64,000 bases of DNA from Amoebophrya sp. A120 (Eukaryota > Sar > Dinophyceae > Syndiniales > Amoebophryaceae), in the NCBI GenBank assembly GCA_905178155.1, contig CAJINV010000006.1:3329459-3393458 (forward strand), in the 5' to 3' direction. The notes beneath the pieces were generated by a model that made no database searches, was not told the origin of the DNA, and worked only from the letters and a program-made list of their open reading frames with translations. A program made the translations under genes and the position numbers. Below, one piece after another: positions 34,085 to 43,914 of the stretch (the stretch's first letter is position 1; each line of letters begins with the position of its first letter).

Positions 34085-36437
34085 ATGCTCGGCTGCAAGC
34101 GACGGCGAACGAACAGCAGCAGCCCCCTACAAGATCAGGTCGATGCAGGAAGCAATAGAGGCTCCTCCGGCGACAGTGCGCTGAATAACAGGAGCTGCAC
34201 AAGTGTAGTTGATCACTCTCAAGAAAAAAGAACCAAAAGGGCTCCGGGCGAAAACGATAAGGGAGGCAAGAGCATCAAGACCATTTACCGGAACAAGAAA
34301 GCCCAGAGCTGTAGTTGTGATCCGGCTGATGGTTCGATTGGTAATTTGGAGAAAAAGCCAGCAGGAGCAGGAGGTCAGCACCCACACCGAAAAGCACCAT
34401 CGAAGGGAGAGCCAGTACCAGCTCCAGAGTCCCCGGAAGCAGGAGATATCAACGACCAAAAGAAGAACATCAATAACAGCGGCCGCCCTCGCTCAAAAAG
34501 CACAGGCGCAGCTGCAGCGAGCAGCAAGAAATCGGCGGCGCACAAGTCCTCTGCTGGTGACAAACAAGAGGAAGCAAATAAAACGTGTTCGCCTGTGAGA
34601 GCAGGTCGCCGACAATCGTCTTCAAAAATGGAGCCCCATTCCAGTCCGCAGCAGCTCACCCGCCCCCTTGTGCAGCCCATCCCCTCCCCCGTGAGCTCTA
34701 ACGCGGCGCCGAAACCACAGGACAATTCCCAACTTCCTCCCGCGGGGCTGAGTTCCAATTATGCGAACAAAAACGAATCCAAGTTGCTTAGCAGGCCAAA
34801 AACCGTGGATCAGCTGTTGATAGAGAAGCTGTTAGCTGAAGACAGTCAGGAACAGCAGCAAAACCTAAATCTCCGGGCGATCAACGAAGACGAGGAACTG
34901 CAGCAAATGCTGGAATATCCAGTGCAAAAGTATCGCATTCGTAGCAAGTAATTGCAGTTGTGCATCGCAAATCTCTTTGTCAAGGTCAATCAGCATTACA
35001 AATTTGATTTGTAATGCTGGGCGAATTTGTAATGCAATTTGAATTTTTACTAGTACGCTACTTTTGCCTTGCATATTGAGCTGTCGAAAAAAGAATTCTA
35101 CGACCGGGAGTTCCGGATGGGCGCCTCACACGACATCTTGGTTGCGCGGGTTTTGTCCTACGGGTTATGCAATACAAATTTCCCGCCGTACATGTACAAT
35201 ACGCATGACAAACTTCGCTAATTTTGAGTGTCAAACTTGTCATGCAGATTAAGATTGAAGGCAAGTTTTGTCATGCAGAGACAGCATTTGATGTACGTGC
35301 ACAGGAAATTTACTGTGGATGCGGGCTGAAGGAGAGACACGTGAAGGGGGACGGATCGTGCCAGTTCCGGGCTATGGATTGCAAAAGCATCGTAATAGTA
35401 TGAATTGCATTACAAATTTCCTCAGCATTAGACATGGAATCTTCTGTAATGCAGATTTACCACGATAAAAAAGATTTGTAATGCGTAGCTGCAATTAGAA
35501 GTACGAGCGCGACACTTTTGCACAGGATCCGGGCCCTGTCAGACCAACTTTACGGCACCGAGGAGCACCACCAGAATGTGCGGAGGAAGGTGATTATCAA
35601 ATGCAAAAGTGTCTGGGTCTGGAACAGTGAAAGATTTGCCATGCAGGTTTTCCATGACCCATGAGGTCTGTAATGCAGGGTCTAGCGTCACAGATTTTGA
35701 GAGGGCTTCCTGATGCCTGTTCCGCATGAGAAATGCCCTCTCGCCGTGGCAAAAACTGGACTCCTTTTGCTGGTCATGCATTACGAGATTTTTTTCGAAT
35801 CCGAAGACAGCATCACAAGTTTCAACCTTCCAGACCCAGACATTTCTACATTTGATAGTGATAGAAAAACTGGAGCAGGAAGCAGACCACTACAAAAATT
35901 TTGTGCTGTCCAAAACGGAAATTGAGTCAAAGGAACAGGCTGACGAAGCTTTCAACCTGTATCTGGTCTCCATGTCCGAAGAGTCCACTTGGGGTGCTAT
36001 CGTACGTGCATGCATTGCCAGCGCCATGAGCATTAGTTTGTAGTGCGCGAGGACGTCGTAGAAGTCGTTAGTACAACGGGCAGAAATGAGATCAAGATGA
36101 AAGTTGCTTGTTTTACTTTACGATTTTTACGTGCTAGTGTCCGCTTTCGCATTACAAACTGCGTGCCTGCTTCGTGAAGCTGGCAATGTTAAATCGCATA
36201 ACAGATCACGTGACGCTCCAAGCGGCTGCAGATGTTTACAACTGTGAGATAAAGCTGATCACGAGCTACGATGACGATGCGATCTTGTCCATTTTGCCCC
36301 TGCAGAATAAGAACGCTTCTTCCGCATTTGGTGCAGCTACGAGGAAAAAAAGCGGAGCGAATAGAGCCCTTTGGCTCGCGTTTTGGGCCGAGGTTCACTA
36401 CAATTCGGTAGAGGAAGACTACGTGGCGGTTGCTTAG
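34085..36437 (+). CDS. OTU-family cysteine protease, right copy
   Basis: It has the same six-exon structure as 26027-28379, with exons 34085-34915, 35081-35165, 35327-35372, 35535-35594, 35863-35993 and 36205-36437. The one visible protein difference is Lys for Arg in the basic N-terminal tail (SQEKRT against SQERRT). Catalytic Cys and His motifs and all introns are intact. It is probably the same locus as the left copy. Confidence 0.9.
34916..35075 (+). mobile_element. Introner element F1 (duplicate of 26858)
   Basis: Intron 1 of the right OTU copy. Confidence 0.87.
35166..35321 (+). mobile_element. Introner element F9 (duplicate of 27108)
   Basis: Intron 2 of the right OTU copy. Confidence 0.88.
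35373..35529 (+). mobile_element. Introner element F1 (duplicate of 27315)
   Basis: Intron 3 of the right OTU copy. Confidence 0.9.
35595..35857 (+). mobile_element. Introner element F5 (duplicate of 27537)
   Basis: Intron 4 of the right OTU copy. Confidence 0.9.
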
Positions 36438-37050
36438 ATAATTGCACCAGAGCAGAAGTAGAATGAAAAATTGTACAACATACCCAATGAATACGAAGTC
36501 GGGGACGGCCATAACTGCCTTTGACAGCTAGAGCACTACATGAAATCGTGAAGATGAACAATTGTACAAATGAACCCCGGCCGCCACTGGCAGCGTCAGC
36601 GAGCAGATGCGGCGGGCGCTTTTGCGGGCACAGCCAGCGCTGCTCAGTGAAGATTAGAAGTAAATTTATCGTGTTTGTTGTTTGACAGAGCATAATATCT
36701 CCGCTCTCCTACTGCTGCTGTCGGTACTTCTGCACGCCGATCACGCCTTCTCAATCTTGCGGGAGATGATGTGCATGGAAGGTGCTGACGCGGCAGAGAC
36801 GACTTTACCTGTTGTAGGACCCAACAGCGGTCGTTCATTTTGGTTGTTTAGCGGGAAAGAGCCAAACCTTTTGTTTCGAAAGTAAATTTTTCTACGAGGA
36901 TCAATTTCAGCGATCATCACGTACTAGAAGTCGTCGATACTACGTTAGGTCGTCTCACTTACCGAGTTCTTACGAGGCCCTTCGGTCTAGGTACCACAGC
37001 AATGTGGGCTTAAATTTTCCTGCTGTCGAAAGAAAGCCAAGCGAAATCAT

Positions 37051-40000
37051 ATGGACACCAGCAACATCATGTCCGCGCATGGTCTGTCCCTTTGCTGTCG
37101 TTCGCTTGTCAGGCTCAGGGGCGGTCTGACGCTTGTCCTCTCGGCGATATTACCCTGGCGGGCCATCATCACAGCGACTCCGGCTACCGTTCGTGCGAAT
37201 GAAGAGGCACCGCTTGTCGACACTAGCAGGAGCATCTACGAGGAAAAGGGTTTCTTCACGAATTACGATGCCGATCCACTTTGGGTTCGTCTGGACACTG
37301 CGCTGCGCTGGTTTCCCGATTTGCTTGACACAAGGCTGCACAAGAACTCCTCGCCGCGACGGGTGATTCTGAAGCAGGTGCTCTACTACACACAGGACCA
37401 GGGGGCGCTGGCGCGGCTGAAGAATAACTACAGCAAAGAACCTCAAATAGGAGTACTAGAAGACCACAGCGGCCACACTGACACTGCTTCCTTATCTATG
37501 CACGAGAAGTGGAACAAAAACTTCTCTCCTTATCTCCACCCGTTTCGGATCTATTTGGAGAAAAAGGACTCCGCGAGCGAACTGCATGTCGACACGGACA
37601 AGCCCTGGATCGGAAAACCGTATTTGGAAAAATCGGATTTGAAAACCATATGGATGTGTCAGGTTTGAAATCGTCAAAGTTGAATAAGTATAAGTAGCTT
37701 GTCATGCATAAAACGGTTACCAGTTAGACCTACAGTTTGTAGTCGGCGCATGGCAAATTTTCCCGGTCCTGGAAGCGAGTATGTCATGCGGTTTAGGGCA
37801 AAAGAGCTGCCTTCTGTCATGCTAGTCAGCAGTCCAACTTTTGATCCTTACCAGGACTATAATCTGTCTCCCGTGTGTCCTCTGCAATAGAGTCACTTTT
37901 TGCATTGCATTTTATGCATGGCAAATCATTTCAACTTTGACGATTTCAATCCTGACACCCCCATAAACCAAGCCGACCAAATATTTGAACGCTTTGTCGG
38001 AAGACAAATCCGAGGAGCCTGTTGCCTACGTGCAGTTTTCCAGCGGGAAGGAAGTGGTCGAAATGCTGAAAAAAGCTTGTCACGCGCAGAAAACTGCAAA
38101 AAATATAGAAGACAAAGCAGTGGCAACACCTCCCTCGGAAGACCGCCACAACACTGAAACTACAGATGACAAGTCTGCTGGTGGGGGTGTTTTCTCTTCC
38201 CTTTGGTCTTCGGTAGTCGGGGCGGTTGCTACAAGCGGAGGAGCTGCTGTGGAACAATCCGCAACAGAAATCAAAACTTCTTCTTCGTCCTCGATCACGA
38301 CCCCTCGTCCAGTTGTAGACCTCACCAAGCAAAAAACCGCACTGAAAGCTCTACGTGAGTTTGTCGAGACCCACCTAGCGCAAACAGCGAAGTCTGGGAA
38401 AGTGACCAGCCGTTCCATATGCACTGCAAAAGTATCGTAGTTGGAGTACTTGCAAACATGCATTACAAATCTAGGTGCTAAGCTGAATCCGCATTACAAA
38501 TTCAATTTGTAATGCTGAGCGACTTTGTATTGCAATCTATACTAGTACGATCATGCTTTTGCAATGCATATTCCACACTCTGGGACAATGTGGACTTTCC
38601 CAAATGGATCCTGGATGCGGACGTGTATCTAGAGGAAAAATCAGTGGACGTGGGGGTCAAGAGGCTGATGCTGTATGACATCTTGCCCGGTATGGACGTG
38701 TCAGAATTGACATCGACAAAGTTCAAATAACTTGTAATGCATAAAATCGATATTAGTCGGAGGCCCACTTATCAAGCGGCGCATGACAAATTTCCCGAGC
38801 ACCGGAATCCGATTTGTCATGCTGTTTGGGCACAGAAGACTGCTTCTGTCATGCTTTTCTAGCAGCTCTATCCCAGACCCTAAATAGGCGCGCAATCTGT
38901 CTCACTTGCCCTCCCGGCAAGAGCAAGACAAGCACTTCAAGCCTTGCATTATATGCATGACAAAAAATCATTTCAACTTTGTCGATTTCAAAGCTGACGC
39001 TTCCATACCCGGACGGAGCAGGTTATTGGCAACGAAAGTAGGAAAGGATAATGAAGAAAATCATGCAGCTGAAAAATTCTCCTTACCAACTGCAACCGCA
39101 GAAGCTCAGCACGGGCGGAACACGATTCACAACCGGACGCAGAGAAACGAAGTATCTACAGGAAATTGATTCTGATTCCCGTACACGTAGAAAGTGTGGC
39201 TTTCGCAAACTTGTTTTCCTTGAACGTTTTTCCGCATGTTGACAAGATGCTTCTTCTAAGCTGCTGCAATTTGTGATGCATTCTACACATGATCATGTAC
39301 TTACGGGAAATAGAAATTTGTATCATTGCATACGAAGACTTGAGATTTTACAAGCAATTGGTTCCGCAGTTTGACTTTGACCAACAGGACCCAGTCATAC
39401 CCAACCGACCGAAGTTAATCGGGGCGAAGAAACTCAGCCGCGACTTGTTCTACCCAGCCTTTTACGACTCGATTATCGACTTAGTTTTCGACTACTACGG
39501 GTCCGACCGGGGGCAGTTTTGCGGGTTGATGCCCCGGCCGGAGATGGTGGTATGAACTGCAAAAGTATCGTGCTCGTCGCAGTAAAATTGCATTACAAAT
39601 TATAATCTCAGCATGACAAATGGAATTTGCCATGCTGTTTTGCCTTGGAATAGAGATTGGTAATGCATAGTTGCATATTACTACGAGTATAATTATGATG
39701 CTTTTGCATTTCATAGGTAGCGAACTGTGGGAACTACTATGGCCGGATGTACGAAATGGTTTTGGCGGAGAAAATAGAAAACAGGTGCAGCGGTGGACCA
39801 AGAACACCAAATGGAGCTCGTGCCGCGCATGAAAATGGCAAAAACAACGTGCTGAAGTTACTCGAGATCGGGATCGGGTCCGTTTCGAAACAAAACCCGG
39901 GCGGGCCCATGACCTGGATGACGAAATACGTAAATGCGAACTACCAGCCGGGGCATGGGTTGCGGAGTTGGCGCACGATTTTTCCGTATGCACTGCAAGA

Positions 40001-42666
40001 GTATCGTACTCGTATAAATGCATTACAAATTTTCTCAGCGTGAGAAATGAAATTTGTGATGCGGATTGACCTTAAGAAAAAGATTTGTAATGCATGATTG
40101 CAATACGAGTGCGCTGCTTTTGCACAGGATATTCCGCACGCGGAGGTCACTGGGATCGACATTGACCACCACGCGGTTAAAGCAGTAAAGGAGTACGGAA
40201 AAATATCAAATGCAAAAATGTCTGGGTCTGGAAGTAGAGTTCACGTTTGTCATGCTTGTCTCGCGTGACTCTTAAATCTGTCATGCACGTTAATACCCAG
40301 GAGCTCCGTTTTTCTGTGATGCAGAAGCGCAGTTTGTCATGCAGAATAGGCAACACCTAGGAGCTCAGAAACTTGTCATGCTGAGCCAGCATCTGTAGCC
40401 TCATCATGAGACGCCACCAAGCATCACAAGTTTCCAGACCCAGACATTTTTCCTTTTGATAAGAAAAGTACGACACGAATGAAAAACTGAATGCGGCCAC
40501 GGTGAACTCCATGAACAAAACAGCGGTGGAGCGATTCATGTGGGAGAGAAACAAGAAACTACTTCTAGCGAAACAGCATGACAAAGATATCCTGTGCAAA
40601 AGTATCGTACTCGACGTATAAATGCATGACAAACTTGCTCAGCATCAGAAATTGAATTTGTAATGCGGATTTCCATTCAGAAGAAAATTTGTAATGCATG
40701 ACTGCAATACGAGTGCGATACTTTTGCACAGGATAAAAGAACAACAGCAACAAGAAACATTCGACGTCATCATCGACGACGGGCTTCACACGGCGATCTC
40801 TGTATGGCGTTCGCAAATGTTACGAACATTCTCAACTGTTACATGATTTGTAATGCAAAAGCACAATCAAAATCGACACGATCAAGCTGCTTCGCATGAC
40901 AAATTCTCGAAGAGCCAAAGAGGCTGAGAATCTGCGCCAGATCTGTCATGCAAGACGCGCAAGGTCACCCCTTTCACTTTTCCCATTCTTGCATCACGCA
41001 TTCGTGTAACAGTTGAGAATGTAACAGCTGAGAGCGCCATACTCTGTGCTTGCGAGCTTTGTTTTTTTGGAAAAGTATTTGACCCCGAAAACCGGTATTT
41101 ACATCTGGGAGGACATCCGGCCTTTCGCGGTGGATCTCTCCATTTTTTCCAACTATCTGACAAGCGACGGGAGAGAGACCGACCTATCAACTGCAAATAT
41201 CGATCTGGGTCCTCTGGAAGGATGCAAGGTTCTTTGTCATGCACAGTTTGCAGGACTCCTGACGCCTGTGATGCATGCCCTAGCATCACAGACTTCGCGA
41301 AGTAGGCTTCCTGATGCCTATACCGCATGAGAAATGTTGCCCGCTCGCCGTGGCAAAAACTGGACCGCTTATGCTGTTCATGCAATACAGATTTTTGCAG
41401 TATCCAAATGCAGCATCACAAGTTTTTGCAACCTTCCAGCCCCAGACATATTTGCATTTGATATGACCCCGAAGAATACAACGACTGGATCCAGCATCAC
41501 GGAGACCGCTTTATCCTGTACAAAAGTATCGTACTCGTAGTAATCGCAGTCATGCATTACAAATCTCCATGCCAAGGTAAAACAGCATGACAAATTTCAT
41601 TTGTCATGCTGACCGAATTTGTAATGCGATTTCTACTAGTGCGATACTTTTGCAATGCATACGATTACAGTGGCAGAAATTCGGTGCGGCTTTGGGAGCC
41701 GGGGAGGATTTATTGATGGAGCGGATAAGGAAAAATAAGGATAGTAACTCTCTAGTCGTATCGGCGCAGGAGGACAGAGAAGTGGAACAACGACATCCAC
41801 TTGTAGAAGCTGCTGCGGTGGAAGAGTATCGCCAGCATGACAAACTGTTGAAAACACCAAACCGGTTCCACTTCATCTCGCGGTTCCGCTCCAGAAAAGA
41901 AAGTTGGCGGATGCGGCACGATATGGCGTTGGATTACGGTAACCACACCATGCCCATGTATGAGAAGTTCCGATTTACCCAAGACAGGCCCATGCTGGGC
42001 TGGTATGTGAAGGATAATGGTGGTGTGCCTGCTGCAGCTGTTGGAAGTCGCGGTCAGCAAGCAGAACAACTACAAAAATATCCGGCTTCATCAAAATTAG
42101 AGTACTACAGCAAGGTAGTGGGGATAAGAGCAAGCAACAAAAAAAGAAAAGACAAACCCTCCGCAGCAGCTCCCAGCACTGCGTCGTCCTCGGTCAGCAG
42201 TTCTGGTGACGGGACGGTAAAAGAAGTTCAGGAGCAGAAGAACAAAGCTGTCGATGCTGCCATGCAACCACAATTTCCCATCCGTTTCGCCGGGGATTCT
42301 GATCTGCAGCAAAAGCGGGCTTTCGACCTGGTGAAGAGCCTGACAAAAATGATGAACAGTAGCAAAAATGAGACTTCTTCTGATGAAGTAGCACACCTAT
42401 CCACTACTTCTCTCGTGGACACCGCCGATATTTTGGAAGCGCGGTTGCTGTACCACAAGCTTCTTCGCGACGACGGCTATTTTCACCAAGTTCCGTGCTT
42501 TGACGCGAAGCACAGCTACGCAAAGTGCTGCGGCGGGGGCGATGTGACGGAGGAGGAAAGGAAAGACTGCTTCACGTATGTGGAGCTGTCTCTGACGACA
42601 TATCAGTACTCGGTGTGTTGCGCCAGTATCTTGATTCGAGAAAAGCTCCGGACGCATAGGCTGTGA
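37051..42666 (+). CDS. Class I SAM-dependent methyltransferase with N-terminal signal and Cys-rich tail
   Basis: Twelve exons (37051-37648, 37971-38417, 38576-38690, 39013-39152, 39338-39550, 39721-39986, 40137-40203, 40467-40587, 40741-40802, 41047-41184, 41469-41511, 41667-42666) give 1,069 residues. All eleven introns are introner elements. The N-terminus has a hydrophobic stretch (GLTLVLSAILPWRAIITA), possibly a signal peptide or anchor, so a secretory-pathway location is inferred. The methyltransferase fold is at about 545-705: motif I LKLLEIGIGS, then LRSWRTIFPHAEVTGIDID (acidic residues for SAM ribose), FDVIIDDGLHT, and FLEKYLTPKTGIYIWEDI. This pattern resembles bacterial TylF/macrocin-type and other sugar or small-molecule O-methyltransferases; the substrate is unknown. 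The C-terminal 330 residues end in a Cys/His-rich block (PCFDAKHSYAKCCGG ... CF ... YSVCCAS) that I cannot assign. Confidence 0.85.
37649..37965 (+). mobile_element. Introner element F2 (right duplicate)
   Basis: TSD AACCA/AACCA. Methyltransferase intron 1 in the complete gene. Confidence 0.92.
38418..38570 (+). mobile_element. Introner element F1, reverse
   Basis: TSD TTCCA/TTCCA. Ends TATGCACTGC and GCAATGCATA. Methyltransferase intron 2. Confidence 0.93.
38691..39007 (+). mobile_element. Introner element F2
   Basis: TSD CCCGG/CCCGG. Left end TATGGACGTGTCAGAATTG, right end AGCTGACGCTTCCATA. Methyltransferase intron 3; same orientation as 7015. Confidence 0.92.
39153..39332 (+). mobile_element. 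Introner element F9-like
   Basis: TSD CGAAG/CGAAG. Left end TATCTACAGGAAATTG, right end AATTTGTATCATTGCATA; terminal repeats decayed. Methyltransferase intron 4. Confidence 0.85.
39551..39715 (+). mobile_element. Introner element F1, forward
   Basis: TSD GGTGG/GGTAG. Ends TATGAACTGC and GCATTTCATA. Methyltransferase intron 5. Confidence 0.92.
39987..40131 (+). mobile_element. Introner element F1, forward
   Basis: TSD TTCCG/TTCCG. Ends TATGCACTGC and GCACAGGATA. It splits the SAM-binding region; removal gives RTIFPHAEVTGIDID. Confidence 0.95.
40204..40461 (+). mobile_element. Introner element F5
   Basis: TSD AAAAA/AGAAA. Ends TATCAAATGC and CCTTTTGATA. Its core differs from the 27537 type although the ends agree. 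Methyltransferase intron 7. Confidence 0.9.
40588..40735 (+). mobile_element. Introner element F1, forward
   Basis: TSD AAAGA/AAAGA. Ends TATCCTGTGC and GCACAGGATA. Methyltransferase intron 8. Confidence 0.94.
40803..41041 (+). mobile_element. Introner element F10
   Basis: TSD CTCTG/CTCTG. Left end TATGGCGTTCGCAAATG, right end GCTGAGAGCGCCATA. Methyltransferase intron 9. Confidence 0.92.
41185..41463 (+). mobile_element. Introner element F5, forward
   Basis: TSD CGACC/TGACC. Ends TATCAACTGC and GCATTTGATA. Methyltransferase intron 10. Confidence 0.92.
41512..41661 (+). mobile_element. Introner element F1, reverse
   Basis: TSD CGCTT/CGATT. Ends TATCCTGTAC and GCAATGCATA. Methyltransferase intron 11. 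Confidence 0.92.
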
Positions 42667-43914
42667 TAGTGCGTGCTGAAGATGGTCAAGGTCTAGCGAC
42701 GTCATGTAGACGCTACTGATGCTGTACCTGTTGGGTGATGTGCGGTCTTATTTATGTTTTCTCGACCTTAGTGTTAGTACTGGATTATTAGAGAACACAT
42801 AACGTTGCGAGCATAATAAAAGTGCGGCTTCTGTGATGGATGACGTTGCAAAATAGTTCAGGCCACCTCTGCTCGTAAAAAAGCCTCGTCGTAACAAGAT
42901 GATCCCAAAATATGTTTTTTCTCGTGCTTCTTCAATGTCGGTGACCAATGTAGTTGAACCGCGATCTTCGTGCAATAGATCTCAGAGTTGCTTGCTCTTG
43001 AATTTTTCAAAGAAGCCAACAACTACGCCACATGAACTGTAACTGAAATGGAAATGATCAGACGTGGAAAAATAAAGCAGATCCCTCCGCACGGCGCGCA
43101 TTCTCAGAAGAAAAAAAAGATCCTTGCTCGCGAGTTCAGCAAATAAGAAGATCAGAATAAACTACATGTGCGGACGTCGGTCATTGATTGCCAGCCGTTG
43201 ATGCTCAGAATCTAGATCAGTATCAAGTCTTAGATCGTTTTGGAAAAAATCTTCTAGCCATTGTTGTAGTAACTAGGGTATTTCTTGCAGCATAAATTTC
43301 TTTTCGGTCAAGTCAACATCGAGCCTGTTTACATTTTTTGAACGAACAAATTCAATATCTTAACACTCCAGATCCAGTTCTTGCAGGAGGCAGCATTATT
43401 GCTTGTTTGAAACTACTCAAGTTTCCTATGGTTTTTTGGGCGCATCTGAAATCAACGAGCCACACTTTTAACTAAAGTTGTTCGTATGTTCTGTCGGTGT
43501 TTCACCTTCACCTATTCTTGTTTGTCCGACATTTTCGTACCTTGAGAAATTTCGATGGATTTTTGACTGCAAACCACGACATCGACATCTGCAACCCTTT
43601 GTTTATTTCGCTTCCCTTTGTAGTTGAAAAAGAACGAACCAAAAAGACTCCCTTCGCCTTGCCCTCGCGATAAAGATAATTTTTCCTGCTTGCGCATCAA
43701 CATCTATCTGCTGTAGGTCGGAGCTCGTTCTTTCATCAGTGCGCCGTCCAGGTGGTCTTCGAAAGAGTCGACTATAATCCGTGGATTTTTTGGAAAGAAG
43801 AGTTGTGTTGATCGGCGCTGTCTATTGATCCAACTTTACTTCTTTTGTTGCTTTCAGATTCAGCGAAACCAATACCAAGACGCCTCCAACTACAACTCTT
43901 CAAACGGGAACGGC
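42667..43914 (+). other. Intergenic region
   Basis: AT-rich spacer and 5' leader of the 43915 gene. A polypyrimidine stretch ending TTTCAG at 43857 could be a trans-splice or cis-splice acceptor just upstream of the start (inference). No gene recognised. Confidence 0.5.

Larger units (their letters stand above)
30569..38344 (+). repeat. Right copy of 7.8-kb near-identical duplication
   Basis: It starts exactly at the first base after the N run and stays collinear with 22509-30283 until the base where the left contig ends; unique sequence follows (AAAGCTCTACGTGAG). Coordinates are offset by 8,058 to 8,061 because of three small indels. Suffix-to-prefix identity of this kind is what an unmerged contig overlap produces. 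Confidence 0.97.

Noticed and set aside
26027-36437. Two distinct OTU genes
   Set aside because: The copies share introns, TSDs and flanks almost base for base and end at contig edges, so one locus is the simpler reading.
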